Assembly (NCBI RefSeq): GCF_019880405.1
Contig: NZ_CP082269.1
Span: 2,790,001 to 2,854,000 of the forward strand
DNA length: 64,000 nucleotides
DNA from: Enterobacter sp. C2
GTDB taxonomy: Bacteria > Pseudomonadota > Gammaproteobacteria > Enterobacterales > Enterobacteriaceae
Direction of reading: 5' to 3'
In this document: positions 18,613-29,602 of the stretch, one piece after another
Layout: each line of letters starts with the position of its first letter
Numbering within the stretch: the stretch's first letter is position 1
Program-made: the position numbers and the translations under genes
Notes under the pieces: model-generated
Databases searched by the model: none
What the model was told of the DNA's origin: nothing
The model's input: only the letters and a program-made list of their open reading frames with translations

Positions 18613-20595
18613 CTAAAAGCGATAATCCACCGCCATGAAATAGCGTCGGCCATCTTCATTATAGCTATAGTCATCCCGGCTCAGATCTTTATCCGTGAGA
18701 TTGAGCACCCCCGCGCGCAGCTTGACGTTTTTCGTTGCCTGGAAAGCGCCACCCGCGTTCCAGATCACATAGCCGCCCGGCGTTTTACCCGTGTTGCTTA
18801 CGTCACGCTTCTCCCCGGTATAGTTACCGGAAACGTAGAATGACCACTCCTGCATCGCCTGCCAGTCCAGGGTCCCGTTGGCGGTATGGAATGGCAGCTC
18901 CTGCAGCGGTTTATCGCCGCCGTCACTAAGATCGCGCCCGTCGTTATAGGTGTAGTTCAGCGTCAGTTTCCACGCCTCGTCAAACGGCACCTTCAGCTCG
19001 GTTTCTACGCCGCGAATGCGCGCTTTGTTCACGTTGAAGTAGCGGAACGTGGGGACGCGGCGACCGTTGGCATTGGTATAGAAGCCGACAAAGTTGGAGT
19101 AGGACGGTGCGGCCGCAGCATCAGCCGTACGATTGATGCTGATCATATCGTCAACGTCGTTCTGGAAAGTGGTAATACTGCCTTCTACGCCCTCCAGCCA
19201 GCCCTCTTCTCCGCTGTAGTAAAGGCCCAGCTCGACGCTTTTGCTGGTTTCCGGCTTCAGATCCTGGCTACCCACAATTCGACAGCTGCCGCGGCAAGAG
19301 TTTGTGGCCCAGTCGGGGCTAAGCTGTAAAAGAGAAGGTGCTTTGAACGCCGTGGCCCAGCCACCTTTCACGGTAATGGTATCGGTGGCGTTATAGACCA
19401 GGTAGGCGCGCGGGCTGTAGTGATCGCCGTAGGTTTCGTGATCGTCCATACGAATACCGGTGGTCAGCGCCAGCGGCTCGAAAATGCGCCACTCATCTTC
19501 AATAAACAACGCATACTGGCTGGCAGAGGTGTTGCTACTGCTCCCCCCGGTGAGGTTAACCGGATCCTTGAGCTTGTCGTGACGCCACTCGCCGCCGACG
19601 GTCACGAATTGATTAATCATCTCCAGCGGCAGAACGTATTTGCCATCGACGGTATTGTTCTCTGAGGTAATGCCTTTGCTGCCCGGATCTTTATTATCTA
19701 CCTTCTCGCCGTAAAACTTCAGCTCGCTGGTGCCTACGTCCCAGCGGCCGTTGTGGCTCAGGGAGTAGTTTTCGCGCTCGAGACGGTTACGATCGAGGGA
19801 GTCGGAGTCACGGTCCTGGCGGTCAACGCCATACCCGGCGGTGAAATCGTGGTTTTCTGACGGCGTCCAGGCAAACTCAACGTTTGCATCGCGGCTGGTA
19901 AAGCCCTCGATGCGCGGCGTCTCACCGGTAGCGGTGGTGTCTGACGGCTCCTGCTTATCCTTTTCACGCTTCGCCACGCTGCCGAAGGCCTTCATGCCAA
20001 GCACGCCATCCACCAGCGGGCCGCTGGTATAGAACTGGCCGTTCCAGGTATCGCCGCGATCGCGCTTCTCCTGGATCGTGGTATCCGCAGAGAGCGTGCC
20101 GGTCCACTGCTGGCCGACCTTTTTGGTGATGATGTTGACCACGCCGCCCAGGGCGTCGGAGCCATACAGAGAAGACATCGGGCCGCGTACCACTTCAATG
20201 CGCTCGATAGCATCCACCGGGATCCAGTTCAGGTCAAAGTCGTTATGGCGGAATACCGCGTTGCGGGAGTTGACGCGCTTGCCGTCGATCAGGATCAGCG
20301 TGTAGCTGCTGCTGAGTCCACGAATGCTAATACCTTTACGGTTATCCCCCTCGTTGGTGAGCTGTACGCCCGGCACGTCCTGCAGCACATCCTTGAGATT
20401 ATTGACCGGCCGACGCTGCAGATCCTGCTGCGTCACAACGCTAATACTGGCCGGGGCATCTTTCAGATTTTGCTCCGTGGCGGCGGCGGTCACGACCAGC
20501 GTATCGGACTCGCTTTCGACGGCAAAAGCGGGCTGCGCCAGCGCCATTGCGGACACACAAAGCCCTCCCCGCACGATGGGATTCAACCTCAACAT
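18613..20595 (-). CDS. cirA: CirA, TonB-dependent catecholate siderophore receptor
   Basis: This 660-residue outer-membrane protein (663 in E. coli) has a signal peptide to about residue 25 (ending AQPAFA), a TonB box (DTLVVTA), plug domain (about 45-160), and a 22-strand barrel ending in the aromatic terminus YFMAVDYRF. It imports iron complexes of dihydroxybenzoyl-serine and is the colicin I receptor in E. coli. The pair of cysteines in [10 protein letters not shown] is kept. A Fur box lies upstream. Confidence 0.98.
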   Translation of the reverse strand: MLRLNPIVRGGLCVSAMALAQPAFAVESESDTLVVTAAATEQNLKDAPASISVVTQQDLQRRPVNNLKDVLQDVPGVQLTNEGDNRKGISIRGLSSSYTLILIDGKRVNSRNAVFRHNDFDLNWIPVDAIERIEVVRGPMSSLYGSDALGGVVNIITKKVGQQWTGTLSADTTIQEKRDRGDTWNGQFYTSGPLVDGVLGMKAFGSVAKREKDKQEPSDTTATGETPRIEGFTSRDANVEFAWTPSENHDFTAGYGVDRQDRDSDSLDRNRLERENYSLSHNGRWDVGTSELKFYGEKVDNKDPGSKGITSENNTVDGKYVLPLEMINQFVTVGGEWRHDKLKDPVNLTGGSSSNTSASQYALFIEDEWRIFEPLALTTGIRMDDHETYGDHYSPRAYLVYNATDTITVKGGWATAFKAPSLLQLSPDWATNSCRGSCRIVGSQDLKPETSKSVELGLYYSGEEGWLEGVEGSITTFQNDVDDMISINRTADAAAAPSYSNFVGFYTNANGRRVPTFRYFNVNKARIRGVETELKVPFDEAWKLTLNYTYNDGRDLSDGGDKPLQELPFHTANGTLDWQAMQEWSFYVSGNYTGEKRDVSNTGKTPGGYVIWNAGGAFQATKNVKLRAGVLNLTDKDLSRDDYSYNEDGRRYFMAVDYRF

Positions 20596-20697
20596 TCCAT
20601 TTCTCCATGAGATAACTACAACAAATCTAAGAAGTTTTGCTCACACACGTTATTCCCCCCGCTACGTTGGCGGAGTGAGCGTAACGATAAAGCAAAT

Positions 20698-20716
20698 AAT
20701 AATGATTATCAATTAA
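20698..20716 (-). promoter_or_regulatory. Fur box upstream of cirA
   Basis: The stretch AATAATGATTATCAATTAA matches 14 of 19 positions of the Fur consensus, with an intact central core ATAATGATTATCA. It lies about 100 bases before the cirA start, supporting iron repression. Confidence 0.85.
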
Positions 20717-20762
20717 ATTGTTAAAAGTTATGTCAAGATGGCGGTTTAGGGAGAGATAGCAG

Positions 20763-20793
20763 GAAAAAAAAGCCCTTTCAAAATGAAAGGGCT
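20763..20793 (-). terminator. Terminator of lysP
   Basis: Stem AGCCCTTTC / GAAAGGGCT with a 5-base loop and eight T following on the minus strand, 16 bases past the lysP stop. Confidence 0.9.
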
Positions 20794-20808
20794 TAATAGT
20801 GAAAACGT

Positions 20809-22278
20809 TTATTTGTTAAATCTTTCCGGGAATTCCATGTCCTTGTAGCTGACAAATTTCGTTCCACGCGTCAGCTTGTAGCCGAACCAGATGATCAGGA
20901 ACAGGGGAATACCAATATAGGTCGCGGCAACCCCGCCCCAGTCAATGGCATCCTCCAGGAAGGCCTGATAGTTCTGACCTAAGGTGATAATCAGACACAG
21001 TACAAAGGCAAAGATCGGTCCCAGCGGGAAGAAACCGGAGCGGTACGGCAGGTCGCTCAGGCTATGACCCTGCATAACGTAGCCGCGACGGAAACGGTAG
21101 TGGCTGATGGCAATTCCCAGCCAGGCGATGAAGCCGGTCATGCCCGAGGTGTTCAGCAGCCACAGGTAAACCGTCTGGTTGCCAAACATCGAGGTCAGGA
21201 AGCAGAGCCCGGCAATCACCGTGGTCGCATACAGGGCGTTACGCGGTACGCCGCCCTTTGAGAGACGGGCAAAGATACGCGGCGCTTTACCGTCGCAGGC
21301 CAGGGTATAGAGCATACGCGTAGAGGCGTACATACCGGAGTTACCCGCTGAGAGCACCGCCGTCAGGATCACCGCGTTCATAATCGCCGCCGCAGAGAGC
21401 AGGCCCGCGTGTTGGAACACCAGGGTGAATGGGCTGACGCTGATATCTTTTACATCGTTACGCAGCAGGCTCGGATCGGTATACGGAATGATCAGGCTGA
21501 TAATCAGAATAGCAAAGACATAGAACAGCAGGATACGCCAGAACACCTGACGCACCGCGCGTGGAATATTTTTCTCTGGCTCTTCCGACTCACCTGCGGC
21601 AATACCGATAAGCTCAGTACCCTGGAAAGAGAAGCCCACAATCATCGCCACGCCAATCATGGCGGCAAAACCGCCAGCAAACGGCGCGTCGCCGATCCCC
21701 CAGTTGCTCCAGCCAGCCGGTTTTGCGCCGTGGAAGATACCCAGGATCATCATCACGCCGACGATGATAAAGATAATGACGGTAGCGACTTTAATTAACG
21801 AGAACCAATACTCCGCCTCGCCAAAGCCCTTCACGGAGATCCAGTTCAGCAGCACGATGACGGTTAAGAACAGCGCGCTCCAGATCCAGCCCGGCGTGTC
21901 CGGGAACCACCAGCTCATGACCAGCTGCGCGGCTACAAGGTCGACGGCGATGGTCACCGCCCAGTTGTACCAGTAGTTCCAGCCCAACGCGAAGCCAAAG
22001 CCCTCTTCTACGTACTTCTGGCCGTAGGTCGCAAACGAGCCCGATACCGGCATATAGGCCGCCAGCTCGCCGAGACTGGTCATCAGGAAGTAAACCATCA
22101 GGCCAATCAGTATATAAGAGAGCAGCGCGCCGCCGGGGCCCGCCTGGGAGATGGTTGCGCCACTGGCAACAAAGAGACCTGTCCCAATCGATCCGCCAAT
22201 GGCGATCATGGTCAGGTGACGCGCCTTGAGTTCACGGCGAAGCGTGGGCGCTTGTGTGGTTTTAGTTTCGGAAACCAT
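20809..22278 (-). CDS. lysP: Lysine-specific permease LysP
   Basis: This 489-residue amino-acid permease of the APC family has twelve membrane helices and exactly the E. coli length. The N-terminal IGGSIGTGLFVASGATI and the segment GFSFQGTELIGIAAGESE are the amino-acid permease signature. It takes up L-lysine with protons and also restrains CadC at the membrane in E. coli. Lys-dependent control by ArgP is known in E. coli; no operator is claimed here. It stands downstream of yeiE on the same strand. Confidence 0.98.
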   Translation of the reverse strand: MVSETKTTQAPTLRRELKARHLTMIAIGGSIGTGLFVASGATISQAGPGGALLSYILIGLMVYFLMTSLGELAAYMPVSGSFATYGQKYVEEGFGFALGWNYWYNWAVTIAVDLVAAQLVMSWWFPDTPGWIWSALFLTVIVLLNWISVKGFGEAEYWFSLIKVATVIIFIIVGVMMILGIFHGAKPAGWSNWGIGDAPFAGGFAAMIGVAMIVGFSFQGTELIGIAAGESEEPEKNIPRAVRQVFWRILLFYVFAILIISLIIPYTDPSLLRNDVKDISVSPFTLVFQHAGLLSAAAIMNAVILTAVLSAGNSGMYASTRMLYTLACDGKAPRIFARLSKGGVPRNALYATTVIAGLCFLTSMFGNQTVYLWLLNTSGMTGFIAWLGIAISHYRFRRGYVMQGHSLSDLPYRSGFFPLGPIFAFVLCLIITLGQNYQAFLEDAIDWGGVAATYIGIPLFLIIWFGYKLTRGTKFVSYKDMEFPERFNK

Positions 22279-22408
22279 ATGAAAATGCTATCCATCAAAA
22301 AAATGAGGCGGGATTGTAGCAGACGTCACCACATCCTTCTGGCTCAAATATGCGGTTATAAGAGAGCTTCATGATCGCTAATGGATTATAAGTAAAGCAT
22401 AGAAACCC

Positions 22409-23275
22409 CTATATTTCACAGTAGCGTAAAAAGCGCTTCAGGGCGTTGGAGAGATGCTTCTGCCGGTGATGAATGCGCCACAGGGTGCGCACCAGCCGCG
22501 GCAGCGGGAGAGCGATCTCCTTGAGCGTGCCGGTCTCAAGCTGCTCGGCAATCACCCGCCGCGACAGACAGCTGATCCCCAGCCCATGACGTACCGCATG
22601 TTTGATGGCCTCTGAGTTGCCCAGCTCCATACCAAGATGAAACTGCGGCAGGTGGGAAAGCAGCAGATAATCCACCAGCTCCCGGGTACCGGAACCGCGC
22701 TCGCGCAGGATCCACGGCGCGCTGGCAAGACGCTCCAGCGTGACCTCCCCCTGTAACAGCGGCGAGGCTGGGGAGGCAAACACCACCAGCTCATCCTCCA
22801 GCCAGGGCTCAGAGACAATCTCGGCGGTATGGCACGGCCCCTCAATCAGGCCAATATCCACGCGGAAATCCGCTACCGCATTAATTACGTCCTGACTGTT
22901 GCCCACGCTCATCTCCAGCGGCAGTCCTGGGAAGTCGCGCCGGTAGCGGGCAATAACCTCCGGCAGGATATAGTTACCGATGGTGCTGCTGGCGTAGACG
23001 CGGATCGCCCCGTTATCTTCCCGGAAGAGCTGCTCTATTTCCGTAGCCTGCTCCAGCAGCGCCAGCGCGCGGGGATAGAGCAATCGCCCGTGCTCGTTCA
23101 CCACCAGCCGCTTACCAACCCGGTCAAAAAGCTGCACGCCCAGCTGCCCTTCCAGATCGGTTAGGGCCGCGCTGACCGCCGATTGAGAGAGCGCGAGCAT
23201 CTGGGAGGCCTGGGTGGTTGAGCCGCTTTTCAGCACTTCAGCAAAAACGGCCAGCTGGCGCAGAGTGATATGCAT
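22409..23275 (-). CDS. yeiE: YeiE, LysR-type regulator
   Basis: This 288-residue LysR regulator (293 in E. coli) has the helix-turn-helix [34 protein letters not shown] and a full effector domain. MHITLRQ is chosen as start over a 7-residue extension. YeiE activates lysP in E. coli and is reported to respond to sulfite in relatives such as Cronobacter. Placement next to lysP and divergent from yeiH agrees with control of both neighbours. The C-terminus is a few residues shorter than in E. coli. Confidence 0.95.
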   Translation of the reverse strand: MHITLRQLAVFAEVLKSGSTTQASQMLALSQSAVSAALTDLEGQLGVQLFDRVGKRLVVNEHGRLLYPRALALLEQATEIEQLFREDNGAIRVYASSTIGNYILPEVIARYRRDFPGLPLEMSVGNSQDVINAVADFRVDIGLIEGPCHTAEIVSEPWLEDELVVFASPASPLLQGEVTLERLASAPWILRERGSGTRELVDYLLLSHLPQFHLGMELGNSEAIKHAVRHGLGISCLSRRVIAEQLETGTLKEIALPLPRLVRTLWRIHHRQKHLSNALKRFLRYCEI

Positions 23276-23396
23276 AGTCACGATCCTAGGGGGCAAGCAT
23301 CGCGCTTACCACTTATATAGATTAATTATAAATATATAATCAATTTTATTTTTAAGCTAGCCCAACGTAACCTTTATCCCAACAGAGGAGAAGGTT

Positions 23397-24443
23397 ATGG
23401 CTGAAATGACATTAAAACATCATCGTAGCGTGAGGCATCTTGTGCCGGGCCTGGCGCTAAGTGCTGCCGTGGCGGGCGTGGCGCTGTGGAGCGGTACGAT
23501 CCCGGCCGTTGCCGGTGCCGGTTTTAGCGCCCTTTCACTGGCTATTTTAATCGGGATGGTGCTCGGTAACACCCTCTATCCGCAGATTGGGCGCCCCTGC
23601 GAGAGCGGGATTGTGTTTGCTAAACAGCACCTATTGCGGCTGGGGATCATTCTGTACGGCTTTCGCCTGACGTTCTCTCAGATTGCTGACGTCGGCGTCA
23701 GCGGTATCGTGATAGACATGCTGACGCTCTCCAGCACCTTTTTACTGGCGTGTCTGCTGGGCCAGAAGGTGTTCGGCCTCGACAAGCACACCAGCTGGCT
23801 GATTGGCGCGGGCAGCAGCATCTGCGGCGCGGCGGCGGTGCTGGCTACCGAGCCGGTTGTGAAAGCCGAAGCCAGCAAGGTGACGGTGGCGATTGCCACG
23901 GTAATGATTTTCGGCACGCTGGCTATTTTCATCTACCCGGCCATCTACCCGCTGCTGGCTCACTGGTTCACCCCGGAAAGCTACGGCATCTATATAGGGT
24001 CGACGATGCACGAGGTTGCTCAGGTGGTTGCCGCAGGCCACGCCGTTAGCCCGGAGACCGAGAGCGCGGCGGTGATTGCTAAAATGCTGCGCGTGATGAT
24101 GCTGGCACCGTTTTTGATCCTGCTTGCTGCCCGCGTGAAGCAGCTGGCTCCCGTTAACGGCGGCCAACGCAGTAAGATTACGATCCCGTGGTTTGCGATC
24201 CTGTTTATTGCGGTGGCGGTGTTTAACTCCTTTGGCCTGCTGCCGAAAGCCGCTGTTGATATGCTGGTGACACTGGATACCCTGCTGCTGGCCATGGCCA
24301 TGGCGGCGCTGGGTATCACGACCCACGTTAGCGCGATTCGCAAAGCGGGCCCGCGGCCGTTGCTGATGGCGCTGCTGCTCTTTATCTGGCTGATCGTCGG
24401 CGGCGGCGTCATCAACCTGGCGGTTCATCATCTGATGGCATAA
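23397..24443 (+). CDS. yeiH: YeiH, UPF0324 inner-membrane protein
   Basis: This 348-residue protein with about ten membrane helices is collinear with E. coli YeiH (349). The family motif [25 protein letters not shown] is complete. The family (UPF0324/PSE) is suggested to move sulfonates or sulfite; the link with YeiE supports a sulfur-anion role, but this is inference. It is divergently transcribed from yeiE, with GAGGAGAAGG as ribosome binding site. Confidence 0.95.
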   Translation: MAEMTLKHHRSVRHLVPGLALSAAVAGVALWSGTIPAVAGAGFSALSLAILIGMVLGNTLYPQIGRPCESGIVFAKQHLLRLGIILYGFRLTFSQIADVGVSGIVIDMLTLSSTFLLACLLGQKVFGLDKHTSWLIGAGSSICGAAAVLATEPVVKAEASKVTVAIATVMIFGTLAIFIYPAIYPLLAHWFTPESYGIYIGSTMHEVAQVVAAGHAVSPETESAAVIAKMLRVMMLAPFLILLAARVKQLAPVNGGQRSKITIPWFAILFIAVAVFNSFGLLPKAAVDMLVTLDTLLLAMAMAALGITTHVSAIRKAGPRPLLMALLLFIWLIVGGGVINLAVHHLMA

Positions 24444-24519
24444 ATCAATACAAACTGCGGCTGTTAACCCGCTATCATATGCCCTGGCTTTTACCTGCGG
24501 GTTTTTACAGGAGTGGTAC

Positions 24520-25380
24520 ATGAAATTTATTGGCGCGCACGTGAGCGCGGCGGGCGGCGTGGCAAATGCCGCCGTACGTGCGGCAGAGATCGGGGCCACC
24601 GCCTTTGCCCTGTTTACCAAAAACCAGCGCCAGTGGCGGGCAGCGGCGCTCACTGGCGCGACCATCGACGAGTTTAAAGCGGCCTGTGAAAAACACCGCT
24701 TTGGTCCGGGCCAGATCCTGCCTCACGATAGCTATTTAATTAACCTCGGGCACCCGGTAGCCGAGGCGCTGGAGAAGTCGCGAGAAGCCTTTATTGATGA
24801 GATGCAGCGCTGCGAGCAGCTGGGGCTGACCCTGCTGAACTTCCACCCCGGTAGCCACCTGATGCAGATCCCGGAGGATGCGTGCCTGGCGCGCATCGCC
24901 GAGTCGATCAACATTGCGCTGGATAAAACCGAGGGCGTCACGGCGGTAATTGAAAACACCGCTGGCCAGGGCAGCAACCTCGGCTTTAAGTTTGAGCATC
25001 TGGCGGCGATTATCGACGGCGTGGAGGATAAATCCCGCGTCGGCGTCTGCATCGATACCTGTCACGCCTTTGCGGCAGGCTACGATCTGCGCGGCAGCGA
25101 AGCCTGTGAAAAAACCTTTGCCGAGTTTGAGCGCATCGTCGGTTTCCAGTATCTTCGGGGAATGCACCTCAACGACGCCAAAAGCGCCTTTGCCAGCCGC
25201 GTTGACCGTCACCACAGCCTGGGCGAGGGCAATATTGGCCACGCGGCTTTTAGCTGGATCATGCAGGATGCCCGCTTCGACGGTATTCCGCTGATCCTTG
25301 AGACCATTAACTCCGATATCTGGGGTGAAGAGATTGCGTGGCTGAAGGCGCAGCAGGTGCAGACAGCTACGATCGCGTAG
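24520..25380 (+). CDS. nfo: Endonuclease IV
   Basis: This 286-residue AP endonuclease (285 in E. coli) has a TIM-barrel fold with three zinc ions. Metal ligands are visible in [10 protein letters not shown] (His), NFHPGSH (His), VIENTAGQG (Glu), [13 protein letters not shown] (Asp, His), GMHLNDAK (His), DRHHSLG (Asp, His) and ILETIN (Glu). It cleaves 5' to abasic sites and repairs 3'-blocked ends; SoxRS induces it in E. coli. Single gene, followed by a REP-like element and a bidirectional terminator. Confidence 0.98.
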   Translation: MKFIGAHVSAAGGVANAAVRAAEIGATAFALFTKNQRQWRAAALTGATIDEFKAACEKHRFGPGQILPHDSYLINLGHPVAEALEKSREAFIDEMQRCEQLGLTLLNFHPGSHLMQIPEDACLARIAESINIALDKTEGVTAVIENTAGQGSNLGFKFEHLAAIIDGVEDKSRVGVCIDTCHAFAAGYDLRGSEACEKTFAEFERIVGFQYLRGMHLNDAKSAFASRVDRHHSLGEGNIGHAAFSWIMQDARFDGIPLILETINSDIWGEEIAWLKAQQVQTATIA

Positions 25381-25403
25381 GCCCGGTAAGCGTAGCGCCA
25401 CCG
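25376..25403 (-). repeat. REP-like palindromic element
   Basis: Read on the minus strand, CGGTGGCGCTACGCTTACCG followed by GGCCTACG matches the enterobacterial REP form and closely resembles the copy at 31798-31828 in opposite orientation. It begins at the nfo stop codon. Confidence 0.75.
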
Positions 25404-25410
25404 TCCAAAA

Positions 25411-25439
25411 AAAAGGGCAGCCCGTGGGCTGCCCTTTTT
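25411..25439. terminator. Bidirectional terminator between nfo and fruA
   Basis: Perfect stem AAAAGGGCAGCCC / GGGCTGCCCTTTT, A-run on one side and T-run on the other, between two convergent genes. Confidence 0.92.
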
Positions 25440-25452
25440 GATCCAGCTCGCG

Positions 25453-27150
25453 TTACGCGGTTTTCACCGCCATCTCCGCTTCTGGACGCTTCAGGAAGGC
25501 GTAGGCCAGACCTGCCAGCAGCGTACCGGCAACGATTGCCACCAGGTAGCCCAGCACCGGAGTGATAGCACCCGGGATCAGCAGGACAAACAGACCGCCA
25601 TGCGGGGCCATCAGCTTCGCGCCAATCGCCATGGAGATCGCCCCGGTCACCGCACCACCCACGATACAGCAGGGGATCACACGCATTGGATCGCGTGCGG
25701 CAAACGGAATCGCCCCTTCAGAGATGAAGCACAGGCCCAGCACCAGCGCGGCTTTGCCACCCTCCTGCTGCCCTTTGTCGAACTTCTTCCGCGCAACCAT
25801 GGTTGCGATACCCATCGCCAGCGGTGGCACCATGCCCGCAGCCATAATTGCGGCCATCGGTGCGTAGGTCTGGGTACTCAGCAGGCCAACGCCAAAGGCA
25901 TAGGCCGCTTTGTTAACCGGACCGCCCATGTCGGTACACATCATGCCACCGAGGATCGCCCCCAGCAGGACCGCATTCGCCGTACCCATGGTTTGCAGCC
26001 AGTGCGTCAGGCCGGTCAGGATGCCCGCGACCGGTTTACCGATCAGGTAGATCATCGCCAGGCCAACCACCAGGCTGGAGAAGAGCGGAATGATCAGGAT
26101 AGGCTTCAGCGCTTCCATGCTCGGCGGCAGCTTCAGCTTCTGGCTGATCGCCTTCGCCACGTAGCCTGCGAGGAAGCCCGCAATAATACCGCCGATAAAG
26201 CCAGAGCCGGTGCTGACGGCCAGCATACCGCCAATCAGGCCCGGAGTCAGACCCGGGCGGTCGGCGATAGAGAACGCAATGTAACCTGCCAGCACCGGTA
26301 CCATCAGGGCGAATGCTGAACCGCCGCCGATCTGCATCAGCGCAGCGGCCAGAGTGTCAGGGGTTTTAAACGCTTCGATACCAAAGGCAAACGACAGAGC
26401 GATACAGAGACCACCCGCCACCACCATCGGCAGCATATAGGAGACGCCAGTCAGCAGGTGACGGTATGCGCCCGCGCCCTCTTTCTTCCCTTCTGTTGCC
26501 GCCTGGGCTTTGCCAGAAGGCTGATAAGGCCTGGCTTCCGCCTGGGCTTTATCCAGCTCCTGCGCGGTTTTCTTCAGCGCCAGCCCGGTGGTGGTGCGGT
26601 ACATCGGCTTACCGGCAAATTTCGCCAGATCCACTTCGATATCTGCCGCCACGATCACCAGATCCGCCTCGGCCACCTCTTCCGGAGTGATGGCGTTGCC
26701 AGCCCCCACGGAGCCGCGGGTTTCAACCTTCACCTGCCAGCCGCGTTTTTTGGCCTCGGTTTCGATCGCTTCAGCTGCCATAAAGGTGTGTGCCACCCCG
26801 GTCGGGCAGGCGGTCACCGCCACGATGCGCTTCACGCCGCCGCTTGCTGCCGGAGCGGCAGCTGCCGCAGTGGCAACCGGTGCGCTGTAGACCGCAGCAT
26901 GGCTTTTCGCCTCGCTGAGGAACAGCTCCGGGTGCGCAACAGCGCGGTTCACGTCGCCGAGCCACACTTTCTTGCCGGTCAGCGCGCTGTCGTTTGGCAC
27001 GCTGGAGCCGAGCACGATCGCCAGCTCTGCTTCATTCGGGTTGTCGATGAATTGTAGATTTGCTTTTTGTGCCGCCGCACCCAGCAGGGTTTTCGCCATG
27101 TAAGCGCGAGCCTGTCCAAGAGCGGAGTCAATAATCAGCAGCGTTTTCAT
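25453..27150 (-). CDS. fruA: Fructose PTS permease EIIB'BC, FruA
   Basis: This 565-residue protein (563 in E. coli) has a degenerate EIIB' domain (about 1-95), an active EIIB domain with the phosphorylated cysteine in VTACPTGVAHTFMAAEAIE (about Cys114), then the EIIC membrane domain (about 225-560) with GAIPFAARDP. It imports fructose as fructose 1-phosphate, taking phosphate from FruB. Last gene of fruBKA, 15 bases after fruK. Confidence 0.98.
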   Translation of the reverse strand: MKTLLIIDSALGQARAYMAKTLLGAAAQKANLQFIDNPNEAELAIVLGSSVPNDSALTGKKVWLGDVNRAVAHPELFLSEAKSHAAVYSAPVATAAAAAPAASGGVKRIVAVTACPTGVAHTFMAAEAIETEAKKRGWQVKVETRGSVGAGNAITPEEVAEADLVIVAADIEVDLAKFAGKPMYRTTTGLALKKTAQELDKAQAEARPYQPSGKAQAATEGKKEGAGAYRHLLTGVSYMLPMVVAGGLCIALSFAFGIEAFKTPDTLAAALMQIGGGSAFALMVPVLAGYIAFSIADRPGLTPGLIGGMLAVSTGSGFIGGIIAGFLAGYVAKAISQKLKLPPSMEALKPILIIPLFSSLVVGLAMIYLIGKPVAGILTGLTHWLQTMGTANAVLLGAILGGMMCTDMGGPVNKAAYAFGVGLLSTQTYAPMAAIMAAGMVPPLAMGIATMVARKKFDKGQQEGGKAALVLGLCFISEGAIPFAARDPMRVIPCCIVGGAVTGAISMAIGAKLMAPHGGLFVLLIPGAITPVLGYLVAIVAGTLLAGLAYAFLKRPEAEMAVKTA

Positions 27151-27165
27151 TATGCTCTCCTGCTG

Positions 27166-28104
27166 TTAGTTAAAAGGTTTTAAGTCAACGCGCGCCATCA
27201 TCGCGGCTAACTGGGTACGATCGGTAATGCCGACGTTACTCTGGCTCACGGCCAGCGCCGCGACAGCGGTCGCAAGGCGTAACGTATGCTCGCTGGACTC
27301 ACGCATCAGCAGGCCGTAGATCAGCCCCCCAACCATCGAATCCCCGGCGCCAACGGTGCTTACCACCTCCATTGACGGCGGTTTGGCGATCCATTCGCCT
27401 GAAGCGTTAACCCACAGCGCCCCTTCTGCGCCCAGCGAGATCACCACATGGGCAATTCCCTGCTCGCGAAGGGCATGAGCGGCTTCAATCACATCTTTCA
27501 GATCGGGCAGCTTACGCCCGGCCCAGATCTCCAGCTCGCGGCGGTTCGGTTTTACCAGCCACGGCGCGGCCTTCAGCCCGGCGACCAGCGCCTCACGGCT
27601 GCTGTCAAAAATGATGCACGGACACTGGCTGCGCAGCCGCGTCATCCAGTCGGTGAACGCTTCCGGGCTCACGCCGGCCGGCAGGCTGCCGCTGACGCAG
27701 ACCATATCGAACTGGCCCAGCCAGCTCAGGGAGTCGGCGACAAAGCGTTCCCAGTCCGCCGGGGTCACTTCAAAACCGGAGAAGTTGAAATCGGTGACTT
27801 CGCTGTCTTTTTCGGTCAGCTTAACGTTGATGCGGGTACGGCCCTGCACCACCTGGAAACGGTTGGCGATCCCCAGCTCGCTGAACAGCTGCTGGAAGCC
27901 ATCCTGGTTATCTTTGCCGAGGAAACCGCCGACGGTAACATCAATGCCTAAGTCTTTGAGCACTTTGGCGACGTTGATCCCCTTACCTGCGGCGTGCAGG
28001 CCGGTGGTGCGCACGAGGTTGACTTCACCGCGTTCAATTTCCGGGGTAAACCCAACCAGGTCGTAGGCAGGGTTAAGGGTGATAGTGGCTACACGTCTGC
28101 TCAT
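27166..28104 (-). CDS. fruK: 1-Phosphofructokinase
   Basis: This 312-residue PfkB-family kinase phosphorylates fructose 1-phosphate to fructose 1,6-bisphosphate. Family marks are GFLGKDNQDGFQ and the C-terminal catalytic STVGAGDSMVGGLIYG (Asp as base). Length equals E. coli FruK. Its ATG overlaps the fruB stop by one base (TAATG), so translation is coupled. In E. coli it also interacts with Cra. Confidence 0.98.
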   Translation of the reverse strand: MSRRVATITLNPAYDLVGFTPEIERGEVNLVRTTGLHAAGKGINVAKVLKDLGIDVTVGGFLGKDNQDGFQQLFSELGIANRFQVVQGRTRINVKLTEKDSEVTDFNFSGFEVTPADWERFVADSLSWLGQFDMVCVSGSLPAGVSPEAFTDWMTRLRSQCPCIIFDSSREALVAGLKAAPWLVKPNRRELEIWAGRKLPDLKDVIEAAHALREQGIAHVVISLGAEGALWVNASGEWIAKPPSMEVVSTVGAGDSMVGGLIYGLLMRESSEHTLRLATAVAALAVSQSNVGITDRTQLAAMMARVDLKPFN

Positions 28105-29234
28105 TATGCGCCCTCCCCCAGACCGGCTGCGATGGCTTCGCCAATCGCCTTCAGCGCCTGTTCAGCATCCTCGCCCTGGGCGGTAAAGCGCAGGCGGTGG
28201 CCTTTCTTCACGCCCAGCGCCACAACCTTCATCAGGCTGCGACCGTTGGCAGGCTTGCCGCTGCCGTCCAGATTGGTGACGGTGACGTCGCTGTTAAACT
28301 GTTTAATGGTGTTGACCAGCATCGTTCCCGGACGGGCGTGCAGGCCATGCTCATTGCGTACGACAAACTCGGCGTTCAGCACGTCATCCTTCAGCGCGTC
28401 ATCGCTGGTCAGCAGCGCCAGCAGCGTCGCTGCGTCAGCTGTCAGCAGACGGTCAGCTTTATTGGCCAGCAGTATGTCAGCCAGACGCTTCAGCACCGCT
28501 TCCGGGCCGCTGTCGGTCATGGCGACGCTGACCAGCAGCGCCGCACGCTCGCCGTTCACGTCAAAGGCGTTTGCCGCCCGGCTGACGGCGATAGCGCTTT
28601 GCAGGTTGCCTTCGGCGCTGTCGTTCAGCCAGATCCCCTGGCCGAGGTTCAGCGGCTGTTCGCTGATGGCGCGGGTCACGAAGTTTACATCAACCGCTCC
28701 TGCCTCTTTCAGGCGTCCGGCGTTCAGCGCCTGGAGCGTCACCAGATCGCTGGCCGCGACGTCGAGGGTCAGCGTTTCATTGTCCAGCTTCATGCCAGCG
28801 CTTTGCTTTTCACCCATCAGCAGGGCGCGCAGCTCTTCAGCGGTTGTAGCGGATTGCAGCTGGGCTGCGACGTCATCGTCGCTCAGAACGTGGGTCAGCT
28901 GGCGCAGCAGGCCCAGATGTTCGTCAGAGCTGGCAGCGATGCCGATAGCAACGTAGGCCACCTGCCCTTCACCCCACAGGACGCCCTGCGGGAACTGGTA
29001 GACCTGCACGCCGGTTTTCAGCACCTGGTCACGGGTGTCGGTGGTGCCGTGCGGAATAGCGATGCCGTTGCCGAGGAAGGTCGACGTCTGCTGCTCACGG
29101 GCGAGCATGCCGGCCACGTAGCCGTCAGCCACGTTGCCCGCCTGCACTAGCGCGCCCGCGATCTGGCGAATTGCCTCTTCTTTATTACCGGCCTGCTGGC
29201 CTGGATGGATGTCCTGAACGGATAACTGGAACAT
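28104..29234 (-). CDS. fruB: Fructose PTS diphosphoryl transfer protein FPr, FruB
   Basis: This 376-residue fusion has an N-terminal EIIA-fru domain (about 1-145, phosphohistidine in [11 protein letters not shown]), a middle domain, and a C-terminal HPr-like domain (about 285-376, with [12 protein letters not shown]). It passes phosphate from enzyme I to FruA. Length equals E. coli FruB. First gene of the operon, with two Cra operators upstream. Confidence 0.98.
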   Translation of the reverse strand: MFQLSVQDIHPGQQAGNKEEAIRQIAGALVQAGNVADGYVAGMLAREQQTSTFLGNGIAIPHGTTDTRDQVLKTGVQVYQFPQGVLWGEGQVAYVAIGIAASSDEHLGLLRQLTHVLSDDDVAAQLQSATTAEELRALLMGEKQSAGMKLDNETLTLDVAASDLVTLQALNAGRLKEAGAVDVNFVTRAISEQPLNLGQGIWLNDSAEGNLQSAIAVSRAANAFDVNGERAALLVSVAMTDSGPEAVLKRLADILLANKADRLLTADAATLLALLTSDDALKDDVLNAEFVVRNEHGLHARPGTMLVNTIKQFNSDVTVTNLDGSGKPANGRSLMKVVALGVKKGHRLRFTAQGEDAEQALKAIGEAIAAGLGEGA

Positions 29235-29254
29235 GAATCTCCACTCCTGCTGAA

Positions 29255-29268
29255 CTTGAATCGTTTCA
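29255..29268 (-). promoter_or_regulatory. Cra (FruR) operator proximal to fruB
   Basis: CTTGAATCGTTTCA, with the Cra core TGAATCGTTTCA, lies about 20 bases before the fruB start codon. Cra represses fruBKA until fructose 1-phosphate binds it (known in E. coli). Confidence 0.88.
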
Positions 29269-29320
29269 GCTAGCTGATGAAATGGAGCGTCACCGACGCG
29301 GGAACGATCGCGCAGGTGAC

Positions 29321-29334
29321 GCTGAAACGTTTCA
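29321..29334 (-). promoter_or_regulatory. Second Cra (FruR) operator upstream of fruB
   Basis: GCTGAAACGTTTCA matches the Cra consensus and lies 66 bases upstream of the first site. E. coli fru also has two sites. Confidence 0.85.
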
Positions 29335-29602
29335 CGAAGTCTTGCTCACACCGCTTCAGGGATCAAGGAAAGTCTCAATTTAGGTGCAAAAATTTAGAGC
29401 TAATGCACATTTCTTTAACGCCTGCCGACGCACTGCTGAACCAAAAGTCGCGTTCAACCCTGTGTTTCAGCAACGTCAGCATTAATAATAATTATTTCAA
29501 AATAGCGTTTTGATTTTTTGTGGCAAAATCCAGCTCATGGCTGTCTATTTTTGCTCCAGCGGCGTAAACTCCGCGTCTCTCTACCCTAAACAATAGTAAA
29601 AG
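29335..29602. other. Intergenic region between fruB and setB
   Basis: This divergent promoter region has no gene. Beyond the Cra sites it contains AT-rich sequence (about 29480-29525) that probably carries the setB promoter. No other operator was recognised. Confidence 0.5.

Noticed and set aside
23742..24665. 307-residue open frame on the minus strand
   Set aside because: It lies opposite yeiH and nfo, both recognised throughout; composition is that of a shadow frame.
28197..29150. 317-residue open frame on the plus strand
   Set aside because: It is antisense to fruB, with no ribosome site or family resemblance.
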